Notes: generated by a model from the letters alone, not told the origin. Numbered from the stretch's first letter, positions 1 through 6,457 are shown. The stretch is 7,580 nucleotides of DNA from Spirochaeta sp. (GCA_027859055.1 JAQIBO010000124.1:1-7580); one strand, 5' to 3'. Numbers and translations are program-made.

Positions 1-921
1 CTCCCGCGTGCGCTCCAACACCGACATCAGAATCGTATTTGAGACCCCCACCGCGGCGATCACAAACACCAGAAACAGGATTACCCCGGTGCCGCTCTCC
101 TTTGCCTCGGCCAGAGCCACCGCGTCGGCGGCAAGCGTCCGCCAGTCCGCGACAACCAGATTCGGATGCCCCGCCACGTGCACTTCCATCGTATCGGTAA
201 TCTCGCTCAGGCTGCGACCCAGCGTGTTACCCACCGCGATCTCCGTAGCGGCGCCGTCCATCTGGAGGTAATCGCCGATGATATCCAGCGGGACAAATAC
301 GGCGTTCCGGTTGATGATCGGATTCGGTGTCGTAACTATTCCCGCAATCTCAAGGTCGATCGTCTGGTAAAATCCGTGCCGCGTCCGGGTGACCACGGTA
401 ATCGGGTACCCCACCTCCGCTCCGATATCCTCCGCCAGCCACGCCCCGATCAGCGCAGTGTGCGTTCCCGGGGTGAGAAACTCCCCGTCAGTCACCGTCC
501 CGGGCAGGTCATACACCGCATCGTCCGCCTCCGGGTCGATCCCATACCCGGTCACCCGAACCGACCCGTCCTCCGGAAAGGGATCACGAAACACAACAAG
601 CTCGCCGGTAAACACCGTTCGCCGCGTAACGTCCAGCCCCGCCGCCGCAAGTTCCGCCTCGATCTCCCCCGGGTCATCAATCGCGTACTTCAGCGGCCGC
701 TCCTCCCGCTCCGACAGGTACTCGTTGTGGATAACCTGGGCGGCTCCCGTCTCAAAGCGGATCACGTTCCGGTTGCTCTCCTCCTCAACGCCGACAAGGA
801 TGCTGTCCACCATGATAAACATCATCAGCCCCACCGCCACCGCACCAGCGGTGATCACCGTTCGCCGCCGGTGCCGCGCCAGATTGCGCACCGTCAGGCC
901 CAGCGTTTTTCGGAGCTTCAT
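1..921 (-). CDS. ABC transporter permease, FtsX/MacB family (3' part beyond window)
   Basis: This reading frame is open from an ATG at 921 to the left edge (307 codons, no stop), so the C-terminal part is missing. The N terminus is a short basic cytoplasmic stretch (MKLRKTLGLTVRNLARHRRR) followed by a membrane segment at about residues 21-44. A long extracytoplasmic domain comes next (about 45-270), then a second membrane segment around 273-298 ending in SNTILMSVLERTRE. That last motif opens the FtsX-type core domain. This arrangement is typical of MacB/LolC/LolE permeases, which use an extracytoplasmic domain and no classical pore. The start is supported by GAGGAGA at 929-935, 7 bases upstream, and by an ATGA overlap with the ATPase gene. 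With the ATPase it should form an inner-membrane transporter for export, lipoprotein release or mechanotransmission. The substrate cannot be told. Confidence 0.9.
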   Translation of the reverse strand, partial: MKLRKTLGLTVRNLARHRRRTVITAGAVAVGLMMFIMVDSILVGVEEESNRNVIRFETGAAQVIHNEYLSEREERPLKYAIDDPGEIEAELAAAGLDVTRRTVFTGELVVFRDPFPEDGSVRVTGYGIDPEADDAVYDLPGTVTDGEFLTPGTHTALIGAWLAEDIGAEVGYPITVVTRTRHGFYQTIDLEIAGIVTTPNPIINRNAVFVPLDIIGDYLQMDGAATEIAVGNTLGRSLSEITDTMEVHVAGHPNLVVADWRTLAADAVALAEAKESGTGVILFLVFVIAAVGVSNTILMSVLERTRE

Positions 922-1610
922 CGTCGCGTCTCCTCATCCGTCCCGTCTTCTACGATCCGTCCGTCGTGCAACCGAACGCATCGGTCCGCGTGTTCCATCA
1001 CCATTGGATCATGCGTGGAAAAAACGAACGTCGTTCCGTGGCGCTTGTTCAGCGTGCGCATCGTGGCCAGCACCGCCTCGCCGGTGTCTGAGTCCAGATT
1101 GGCGGTCGGCTCATCCGCAAGGACCACGCGGGGATCCTTCACCAGGGCCCGCGCCACCGCCACACGTTGCTGCTGCCCCCCGGAAAGCTGTCCCGGCCGG
1201 CGGTTTCCCAGCCCGTCCAGTCCAACTTCCCGGAGCATCTCCATCGTCCGCGTTCGGACTTCCGTCTCCGGCAGATTCAACAGGTCCAGACTGAACGCGA
1301 TGTTCTCATACGCGGTGAGTACCGGGATCAGATTGAAATTCTGGAAGACAAACCCCAGGTTGTGCCGGCGGTACTCGGTGCGGCCGCGCCCGTCAAGTCC
1401 GGTCAGATCAACCTCATCGGTGGTGACCGACCCGCTGTCGGGCTGGTCAAGGCAGCCAAGAACGTTGAGAAGGGTGCTTTTTCCGGACCCCGACGGCCCG
1501 GCGATCGCCAGGAACGCGCCGTCGGCGATCGTCAGATCGATGCCCCGCAGAGCGTGTACGGCGGTATCTCCGCTTTGATACGTCTTGTGTATGTCGTGTA
1601 TCGTGATCAT
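918..1610 (-). CDS. ABC transporter ATP-binding protein, MacB/LolD type
   Basis: This 230-residue protein is a complete single-domain ABC ATPase of the size usual for LolD/MacB-type exporters. All nucleotide-binding motifs are intact: Walker A GPSGSGKST at 38-46, Q-loop Gln90 in VFQNFNLIP, signature LSGGQQQRVAVARAL at 142-156, Walker B VVLADEPTANLD at 162-173 and the switch His200 in STHD. The start ATG at 1610 has an AGGAG at 1618-1622 with a 7-base spacer and overlaps the TetR stop as ATGA. Its own stop overlaps the permease start the same way, so the three proteins are probably translationally coupled. It hydrolyses ATP on the cytoplasmic face to drive the adjacent permease. The family is sure; the transported substrate is unknown, and drug or peptide efflux is only suggested by the TetR regulator upstream. 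Confidence 0.95.
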   Translation of the reverse strand: MITIHDIHKTYQSGDTAVHALRGIDLTIADGAFLAIAGPSGSGKSTLLNVLGCLDQPDSGSVTTDEVDLTGLDGRGRTEYRRHNLGFVFQNFNLIPVLTAYENIAFSLDLLNLPETEVRTRTMEMLREVGLDGLGNRRPGQLSGGQQQRVAVARALVKDPRVVLADEPTANLDSDTGEAVLATMRTLNKRHGTTFVFSTHDPMVMEHADRCVRLHDGRIVEDGTDEETRR

Positions 1611-2320
1611 GTGTGTTCTCCTGCGCGCGTGTGGGTAACGGGCGGGTGAATTGTGCCGAAAAGCGCGTCCGCAACCGCCCGGTCAATCAGTTTCAACGGC
1701 CGCCCGGTCACACCCAGCAGCCTCGCCATCGTCCACTCCATGAAATCGAACAGCCGATGGAGCTCGGGGAGCACCGCAGGGGTCCCCCCCTCGGCGAGGA
1801 CTATCCGGGCGGCGCGGTCCGAAAGGGTGGCAAAGCTGCGAATGATGTACTCACCGCACAGTTCCGGATCGGCCACGTCAAACTCTCCCGCAGCGGTTCC
1901 CTCCCGGACCAGCCCTCCCAGGACCGGGGCAACCCGGTCATTGGAGCGTTCCACCATTCCAACCCGCAGGAGCGTGTTCTCCGGACGGTACAGCGTCTCC
2001 AGCGCGATTTGCATCATTTCCGGACTGTGCGCCTTCAGGGTCATACTCTCCTGAAAGTACGCCTCAATCCGGTCAAGGGCGCTCCGGGACCCATCCCCGG
2101 CGATTACGTCGATTTGTTGCAGAATATCGTCCGTCAACGACTCGATAAGCTCTGCCAGCAGATCGCTTTTCCCGGAGAAGTAATGGTAAAAGGTGCCCTT
2201 CGCGATTCCCACCGCGTCGATAATGTCGTTGACCGTACACGTATCGTATCCCCGCGAAAAAAACTGCTGACGCGCCGCCTCGATAAGCTCCGCGCGCCGT
2301 TCGTCGTGTTGTTTTGCCAT
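1607..2320 (-). CDS. TetR/AcrR-family transcriptional regulator, probable autorepressor of the ABC operon
   Basis: This is a 237-residue regulator. The N-terminal DNA-binding domain covers about residues 8-58 and contains the TetR helix-turn-helix, NDIIDAVGIAKGTFYHYFSG at 31-50, with the family hallmark GTFYHYF, followed by KSDLLAEL. The rest is an all-helical ligand and dimerisation domain with no ligand signature I recognise. I chose the ATG at 2320 (MAKQHDERR). The frame is open to an ATG at 2368, but that longer start would lie within the -10 element and upstream of the expected transcription start; a GGA element also precedes 2320. The gene is first in an operon with the ABC ATPase and permease, and its stop overlaps the ATPase start (ATGA). 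Two perfect palindromes of TetR-operator type flank the -10 element, so negative autoregulation relieved by a small molecule is the likely mode. Confidence 0.93.
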   Translation of the reverse strand: MAKQHDERRAELIEAARQQFFSRGYDTCTVNDIIDAVGIAKGTFYHYFSGKSDLLAELIESLTDDILQQIDVIAGDGSRSALDRIEAYFQESMTLKAHSPEMMQIALETLYRPENTLLRVGMVERSNDRVAPVLGGLVREGTAAGEFDVADPELCGEYIIRSFATLSDRAARIVLAEGGTPAVLPELHRLFDFMEWTMARLLGVTGRPLKLIDRAVADALFGTIHPPVTHTRAGEHT

Positions 2321-2346
2321 TCTATGTTCCGTCCTGACTCTGTTTG

Positions 2347-2359
2347 ACCGACGGTCGGT
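2347..2359. promoter_or_regulatory. TetR-type operator O2, at the expected transcription start
   Basis: ACCGACGGTCGGT is a second perfect inverted repeat, centred on G2353 and identical to the core 13 bp of the upstream operator. It lies about 2-14 nt downstream of the expected start site. The centres are 28 bp apart, so two dimers could bind side by side around the -10 element. Confidence 0.78.
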
Positions 2360-2367
2360 ATGGGGCA

Positions 2368-2396
2368 AATATAGACCGACGGTCGGTCGGTGTCAA
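2368..2396 (-). promoter_or_regulatory. Sigma-70-type promoter of the TetR-ABC operon
   Basis: Read on the minus strand, TTGACA at 2396-2391 (perfect -35) is followed by exactly 17 bp and then TATATT at 2373-2368 (-10, 5 of 6 consensus). Transcription would start near 2361, leaving an untranslated leader of about 40 nt before the regulator ATG at 2320. The spacer is almost entirely an operator palindrome. This is seen directly in the sequence; promoter activity is inferred. Confidence 0.85.
2374..2388. promoter_or_regulatory. TetR-type operator O1, inside the promoter spacer
   Basis: The 15-bp sequence GACCGACGGTCGGTC is a perfect inverted repeat around a central G at 2381. It sits within the 17-bp gap between the -35 and -10 elements, so a bound TetR dimer would block RNA polymerase. 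Its ACCGAC/GTCGGT half-sites resemble operators known for many TetR/AcrR regulators. Confidence 0.8.
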
Positions 2397-2424
2397 GTGT
2401 ATAGAATCATGTTGCAAAATGGGG

Positions 2425-2453
2425 CGTATGTCTCGCCCTGAGGGTGAGATACG
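2425..2453. repeat. Imperfect inverted repeat between kinase and TetR genes; possible weak terminator
   Basis: CGTAT at 2425-2429 pairs with ATACG at 2449-2453. Inside, CTCGCCC at 2432-2438 pairs with GGGTGAG at 2442-2448 around a TGA loop, with a two-base bulge. One inner pair is G-U in a plus-strand RNA but an A-C mismatch in a minus-strand RNA. The repeat lies 47 bp past the kinase stop and about 29 bp upstream of the TetR promoter -35. On the minus strand the sequence after the stem (CCCCATTTTGC) has only a short T run, so a role in terminating the kinase unit is weakly supported. Confidence 0.4.
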
Positions 2454-2499
2454 TGCGTTGAACGGGAAGGCCGGAAGTATTGCCTTACTGAGTCAGGCG

Positions 2500-4296
2500 T
2501 TAACCGGGATTCTGCAACACGCTTGTGGATACTTCCCTCGGTATTCGGGTTTGTACGTTGAGGCCGTTTTGGCACCACACGGACGTACTCCCCTTGACCT
2601 GTTCCGTGAGCGAGGCGATAACGGTCATTCCGAGACCGCCGGTGCGGTCCCCGATGCCTCCCGCCTGCGCGTCCAGTCTGACCGGGTCCGGACCGAGTCC
2701 CGGAATTCCCGGACCGTCGTCGGACACGGAGAATACCAGCTCGTCCCGCCTGGCCTCCATCGTCAGAGCAAGCTGTCCTTGCCTGCGGTCGGCAAACGCG
2801 TGCTTCATCGCGTTGGTGATCACCTCATTCAGGATAATGCCGAGAGGCGCCAGGAGATCGGGTGACAGTTGAACATCGGCGACCTCCGTGGTGGAGGTAA
2901 CGTCTATATCCCCGGGAAAGAGGGATATCGCGTGGGACACCAGGTCGTTCACGTACTCCCGCACCGATACCGCCTCTATCGTCTCGGACCGGTACAGTTT
3001 GTCGTACAACACCCGCATGCTTTCCATTCGCGACGCGGCGTCATGCAGCGCCTCGACGACCTCCGGACCCGAGGCGCTGAACGCCTGGAGGGACAACAGA
3101 CTGGCCATCGTATTCATGTTGTTTTTGATGCGGTGGTGCACCTCCTTGAGGAGGAGCTCCTTTTCCGCCACCAGGCCCTGCACCGCGGCCTCCGCGGCGA
3201 CGCGGTCGGTCACGTCGGTGAGGGTGATCGCGTTAAGGACGCCGGTCGTCGCAAAGCGGAACTCGATATCCCGCAGCGTTCCGTCCGCGCAGGTGACCTC
3301 CTGGATCATCGGTGAAACCGGTTCGCCATGTTTCCTGGAGCGATACACCGCATCGCTCCACACCTGGCGTACGCGCTCGCGAACCTCCGTGTCGCGGTAG
3401 GCGAGGCGCCACCACTCCTCCACCGTCGGCATCTCCCGGATCGTGTACCCGAAGAGCTTCTCAAAATTGCGGCTCAAATAGACGACGTGGCCCGCCTCGT
3501 CGGAAAAGACCAGGGCCGTCGGAACCAGCTCAACAAAGAGGCGGAACTTCGCCTCGCTTTCCAGCAGCGCCGCGTGCTCCACCTCCCGGTCGGTGACGTC
3601 CCGACACAGGCAGATGATGTGCCCGTCGCCGTGAGCGTGGCAGGAAGCGGTGATCTGGGCATCGAAAAAGGTGCCGTCTTTCCGGCGGTGGCGCGTCTGA
3701 AACATTTCCGACCCGGTTGCCCTGATCCGTTCAAGACGCGCGCGCGTGTCCGCCACCGATTCATCCGCGTCAAGTTCGTGAACGGGCCCGCCCACCAGCT
3801 CCTCGCACGTGTATCCGGACATCTGGCAATAGGCGCTGTTGACGTTGGTGATGTATCCGTCCCGGTCCAGCGTCCATACTCCGTCACCGACCGTTTCCAG
3901 TATCTCGCCGGCCCCCGTCGCCGCATCGTGCAGGCGGATCGCCGTCCGAATCGTGGCGTCCAGCGCGGCGGGAGCGCTCTCCCGGAGGACGAATCCACAG
4001 GCCGAAATCTCGTCAAAATTCGACGGTAGTTCGGCGTCTCCGGAGGACACCAGTACTACGGGGGTTTGCAGGACGTTATGGAACAACGGTGTCCCGGCGG
4101 CTATCGCCATGTCGATGAGGAGTATATCCGGTTGCGGCACCCGCTTCAGTGCGGCAACGGCGTCTTCGGTGGCGGTTTCACGGGTTATCCGGTATCCAAA
4201 GCGCTCAAGCGTTTCGGGGGCCCACAGGGTGGCTGCGGCGGCATCTTCGACAACAAGAACCGTTTTGGTTCTGTCAGTTTGCATTATCTCTATCAT
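2500..4296 (-). CDS. Sensor histidine kinase: atypical REC, PAS, PAS, HisKA_2, HATPase_c
   Basis: This 598-residue protein has no membrane segment, so it is probably a cytoplasmic sensor. Residues about 11-122 resemble a receiver domain: acidic pair E17 D18, candidate phospho-acceptor D62 in ILLIDMAI and S84/S85 in VVLVSSG. The usual conserved lysine is replaced by R105 in GFVLRES. PAS1 spans about 131-238 (GDGVWTLDRDGYITNVNSAY, ending RDVTDRE) and PAS2 about 247-366. The HisKA_2 dimerisation motif EVHHRIKNNMNTMASLLSL begins at 385, with the phospho-acceptor at H387 or H388. The ATPase domain has N-box NEVITNAMKHAF at 490-501, DDGPGIP at 526-532 and GGLGM at 553-557. It follows the prenyltransferase gene by 30 bp. 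The start is uncertain: an alternative ATG at 4284 (MQTDRTK) fits a possible promoter that overlaps the 4296 codon. No receiver partner gene lies nearby, and its signal is unknown. Confidence 0.93.
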   Translation of the reverse strand: MIEIMQTDRTKTVLVVEDAAAATLWAPETLERFGYRITRETATEDAVAALKRVPQPDILLIDMAIAAGTPLFHNVLQTPVVLVSSGDAELPSNFDEISACGFVLRESAPAALDATIRTAIRLHDAATGAGEILETVGDGVWTLDRDGYITNVNSAYCQMSGYTCEELVGGPVHELDADESVADTRARLERIRATGSEMFQTRHRRKDGTFFDAQITASCHAHGDGHIICLCRDVTDREVEHAALLESEAKFRLFVELVPTALVFSDEAGHVVYLSRNFEKLFGYTIREMPTVEEWWRLAYRDTEVRERVRQVWSDAVYRSRKHGEPVSPMIQEVTCADGTLRDIEFRFATTGVLNAITLTDVTDRVAAEAAVQGLVAEKELLLKEVHHRIKNNMNTMASLLSLQAFSASGPEVVEALHDAASRMESMRVLYDKLYRSETIEAVSVREYVNDLVSHAISLFPGDIDVTSTTEVADVQLSPDLLAPLGIILNEVITNAMKHAFADRRQGQLALTMEARRDELVFSVSDDGPGIPGLGPDPVRLDAQAGGIGDRTGGLGMTVIASLTEQVKGSTSVWCQNGLNVQTRIPREVSTSVLQNPG

Positions 4297-4320
4297 TTAC
4301 CGGGTTTCCCGGTGCGTCAA
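4292..4320 (-). promoter_or_regulatory. Possible kinase promoter with a palindrome in its spacer
   Basis: On the minus strand TTGACG at 4320-4315 is followed by 17 bp and AATGAT at 4297-4292 (4 of 6 to the -10 consensus). The spacer holds a perfect inverted repeat, ACCGGG-AAA-CCCGGT, at 4313-4299. Transcription would begin near 4285, one base before the ATG at 4284, giving a leaderless mRNA and favouring that shorter start. The alternative is that the repeat is a small hairpin in the mRNA running from the prenyltransferase gene. The palindrome is certain; the promoter is tentative. Confidence 0.4.
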
Positions 4321-4326
4321 TGGGGA

Positions 4327-5232
4327 TTAACGCGCGGCGGCGATAATAAGCGGAACGATAACACCCACGGAGAAGAGCGCAAAGACTTTGGAGATCGCAC
4401 CCATGGAGGGCCCTTTGGTATCGTGAGAGTACCCGCGTCGGTGAAGCCCCACGTAGATCGGGACGCTCAGGATCGCCGCCGGTACCAGCCCGTACACGAC
4501 GGTGCGGGGAAACACGCCACGCCAAACCAGGTACACCGTGAAGAGAAACGCAATTATTCCCAGAAGGTACACCACCATTTCACCGGCGGTACGACCAAGC
4601 AGGATGGAAAGCGTGTGGCGCCCCGCCTTGCGGTCGCCGTCGATATCGCAGGTGTTGTTCACCGTCAGGATCGAGGCCACCAGCAGGAGCGACGGAACGC
4701 CGACCAGCAGGTCGCCCGCGCCGAAGGGACGCGGTGCCAGCACGAAAATGGTAAGGGTCACCAGTACCCAGCCGAGAAAGCCCCCGGCGAACAGTTCCCC
4801 CGCCGGGGTGCGGGAGATCGGCAGTGGCCCCCCGTTATACAGAAACCCGACGGCCATGCACAGCGCCCCGATCGGTACCACCCACGGCGTTGCGATCACC
4901 GCAAGCAGGATGCCCAGCCCCACCGCCACACCGTAGAGGACAAGCGAGACCAACAGCGCGGTGCCCGCAGGAACTCCCTGGTGGACCAGCACTTTGTCGA
5001 CCTCACGGTTGAGATCTCGACGGTCGACGCCGTGATAAAAATCGAAGAACGTATTGAAACCGGTGGTCGCCATATCGACCGCCAGGACCGCGGCCCCCAT
5101 CACGACGAGTACGACACCATCCGGGGCTCCGTAGGTGTACCACACGTACGCCGCCCCCAGGACAAAACCGGAGATGCTGATCACCTTTGTGCGGATTTCC
5201 ACGATCCGCAGGAACTGGTAAAGAGTTATCAC
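4327..5232 (-). CDS. UbiA-superfamily prenyltransferase, MenA-like
   Basis: This is a polytopic inner-membrane protein of 301 residues from the GTG at 5232, with about eight or nine hydrophobic segments. It carries both Asp-rich motifs that bind Mg2+ and prenyl diphosphate: N60-TFFD-FYHGVD at 60-70 and NNTCDIDGDRKAGRHT at 192-207. It also has the YNGGPLP loop at 132-138, which resembles the YTGGP loop of 1,4-dihydroxy-2-naphthoate prenyltransferases (MenA). The likely reaction is transfer of a polyprenyl chain to an aromatic acceptor, most plausibly in menaquinone synthesis; other UbiA activities cannot be excluded. The frame is open upstream to an ATG at 5367, but that 45-residue extension would overlap the isomerase gene and has a proline/arginine-rich, non-membrane look, so I prefer the GTG start. 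No clear Shine-Dalgarno is visible. The gene lies 46 bp after the isomerase stop, so it probably shares its transcript. Confidence 0.9.
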   Translation of the reverse strand: MITLYQFLRIVEIRTKVISISGFVLGAAYVWYTYGAPDGVVLVVMGAAVLAVDMATTGFNTFFDFYHGVDRRDLNREVDKVLVHQGVPAGTALLVSLVLYGVAVGLGILLAVIATPWVVPIGALCMAVGFLYNGGPLPISRTPAGELFAGGFLGWVLVTLTIFVLAPRPFGAGDLLVGVPSLLLVASILTVNNTCDIDGDRKAGRHTLSILLGRTAGEMVVYLLGIIAFLFTVYLVWRGVFPRTVVYGLVPAAILSVPIYVGLHRRGYSHDTKGPSMGAISKVFALFSVGVIVPLIIAAAR

Positions 5233-5278
5233 TTCGCCAGTGTAGCCCCGGAAACGCCTGAGGAAACAGGGCCGTCCA

Positions 5279-5749
5279 TCAGGAGGCGCAACTGCACGTA
5301 CCGCCGCACCCGCACGAGCTCGCCTCGCGGGGATCCTCGGTTGCGATATCGGTAATCCGGATATCAAAGCTCAAGGGGATACCCGCCAGGGGATGGTTGG
5401 CGTCGAGGATCAGCTCGGTGGCGGTGACCTCCGTGATCACATAAATCGTATCGTTCACGTTCACGCGCAGACCAGGTTCCGGTTCCCGTCCCAGGGGGAG
5501 GGCGTCCCGAGCTATTGTGCGCACTTTCGCTTCGTCGCGCTCACCGTACCCGTCCGCGGGATCAACGACAAAGGTCAGTTGATCGCCGATCGACGCGCCC
5601 TGGGTATGGGTGTCCAGCCCGGGGACGACGTCGCCGTAGCCGTGGCGGAAGGTGAACGGTCCGCTGTAATCGCTGCTTCCCAGGAGCGTGCCGTCGGGAG
5701 CGGTAAAGGTATATTCCATCGTGACAAACGCATCGCGTATCGCTTTCAT
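5279..5749 (-). CDS. FKBP-type peptidyl-prolyl cis-trans isomerase, SlyD-like, with cysteine-rich tail
   Basis: This 156-residue protein catalyses proline isomerisation during protein folding, probably in the cytoplasm because there is no signal peptide. The start MKAIRDAFVTMEYTFTAPDG aligns with the beginning of SlyD, which decides for the ATG at 5749 over one at 5815 that would add an atypical Cys-rich leader. FKBP-core residues are visible at about 34-47 (FRHGYGDVVPGLDT). An insert-in-flap chaperone domain follows from about 70 to 120, and the conserved NHPLAG motif is at 118-123. The C terminus is a short cysteine tail, SSCGCGGTCSCAS, with Cys146, 148, 152 and 154. It recalls the metal-binding tail of SlyD but lacks its histidines. 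No Shine-Dalgarno is visible and a possible promoter lies so close that the mRNA may be leaderless. It is first of the prenyltransferase-kinase group. Confidence 0.92.
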   Translation of the reverse strand: MKAIRDAFVTMEYTFTAPDGTLLGSSDYSGPFTFRHGYGDVVPGLDTHTQGASIGDQLTFVVDPADGYGERDEAKVRTIARDALPLGREPEPGLRVNVNDTIYVITEVTATELILDANHPLAGIPLSFDIRITDIATEDPREASSCGCGGTCSCAS

Positions 5750-5758
5750 AATATGATT

Positions 5759-5787
5759 AAGATACTCAAGAATAATCAGAGCCGCAA
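5759..5787 (-). promoter_or_regulatory. Possible promoter of the isomerase-prenyltransferase unit
   Basis: On the minus strand TTGCGG at 5787-5782 is followed by 17 bp and TATCTT at 5764-5759. The expected start, near 5752, is only about three bases before the isomerase ATG at 5749. Both boxes are 4 of 6 to consensus, so support is moderate. Confidence 0.35.
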
Positions 5788-5803
5788 GAAGACCGGGGCA
5801 ACA

Positions 5804-5832
5804 TTGACATCTCATCTCGGATCGATTACGCC
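5804..5832 (+). promoter_or_regulatory. Possible promoter of the secreted-protein gene
   Basis: A perfect TTGACA -35 stands at 5804-5809. At 17 bp spacing the -10 position holds TACGCC (5827-5832), a poor match. Transcription would then begin at or next to the ATG at 5839, in line with the absence of a Shine-Dalgarno. The alternative AT-rich TATATC at 5833-5838 is too far (23 bp) for a normal promoter. Confidence 0.35.
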
Positions 5833-5838
5833 TATATC

Positions 5839-6441
5839 ATGAAACGAATCGTTTTGTTTGTGGTGGTTCTGACCATTTCGATCGGAACCGTATGGGCGCA
5901 GTTTGGGTCGCAGCCGTCGGGGTTTTCCTCCTACAGCAGTGACAATCTGGACCTCTCTTTCTATTACCCCGACGGCTGGGTGATTGCCGAGCAGGACGGC
6001 AATCTCACGATCGCAAATCGCGAGGAGCTGCTCACCGAAATAGCAACCGATGTCCCCGATATCCGCCCCGGTGATACGGCGATGGTTATCGGGATCATGC
6101 CGACGTTTTTTATGATGATGATGGGTATTCCCACCGACGATATCTCGACAATTCTTGACGGGATGTTTGAGACCGTCGTCTCCGACAACGACGGTGTTCT
6201 CGAGAACACCAATCGCGAGACTCTCGAGTTCGGTGGCCGCCGGGTTGCCACGGTCACCTTTGACGATTCCTCCCAGGACGCGTCAGGCACCTTTCTGGTG
6301 GCCCACGAGCAGGAAGACGTGATCATGTTCGCCGTTGCCTACGGGTTCCGCGCCAGCCTGGAGGCCAACCGTGAGCAGCTTGGCCGCCTGGTGGCCAGCG
6401 CAGAGTTCACCGGCGATCTCGAAAACATGATGCCACAGTAG
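5839..6441 (+). CDS. Secreted protein of unknown function, possibly PsbP/Mog1-like fold
   Basis: This 200-residue protein starts with a clear Sec signal peptide: MKR, a hydrophobic core to about residue 17, and a type I cleavage site after VWA at residue 20. There is no lipobox cysteine. The mature part begins with SSDNLDLSFYYPDGWVIAEQ at 33-52. That pattern, an exposed strand then YPDGW, is often seen in PsbP/Mog1-like domains of small bacterial exported proteins. No catalytic motif is evident. An unusual FFMMMM stretch lies at 90-95, encoded by four tandem ATG codons at 6112-6123, inside a hydrophobic segment preceding a helix. The mature protein has no cysteine. It is followed after 16 bp by a small membrane protein gene, so the two may act together at the cell envelope. 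Fold assignment is a guess from sequence feel; export is well supported. Confidence 0.85.
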   Translation: MKRIVLFVVVLTISIGTVWAQFGSQPSGFSSYSSDNLDLSFYYPDGWVIAEQDGNLTIANREELLTEIATDVPDIRPGDTAMVIGIMPTFFMMMMGIPTDDISTILDGMFETVVSDNDGVLENTNRETLEFGGRRVATVTFDDSSQDASGTFLVAHEQEDVIMFAVAYGFRASLEANREQLGRLVASAEFTGDLENMMPQ

Positions 6442-6457
6442 GCGCGAAGAGAACTGT

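Noticed and set aside
166..1578. Long plus-strand open frame (470 codons) opposite the permease and ATPase genes
   Set aside because: It is antisense to two well-identified genes, rich in Arg/Pro/Ser with no recognisable domain, as expected from a mirror frame in GC-rich DNA.
1613..2347. Plus-strand open frame opposite the TetR gene
   Set aside because: It is the shadow of a gene with an unmistakable TetR DNA-binding motif and shows no domain of its own.
2321..2368. Longer TetR start at the ATG at 2368
   Set aside because: That ATG lies in the -10 element, upstream of the expected transcription start, and the extension is encoded by operator DNA.
4066..5355. Long plus-strand open frame (429 codons) opposite the prenyltransferase
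   Set aside because: The opposite strand has clear UbiA motifs and membrane segments; this frame has low-complexity His/Arg/Gln-rich sequence and no ribosome-binding site.
5233..5367. N-terminal extension of the prenyltransferase to the ATG at 5367
   Set aside because: It would overlap the isomerase gene by most of its length and adds a basic, Pro-rich stretch not typical of UbiA proteins; the GTG at 5232 fits better.
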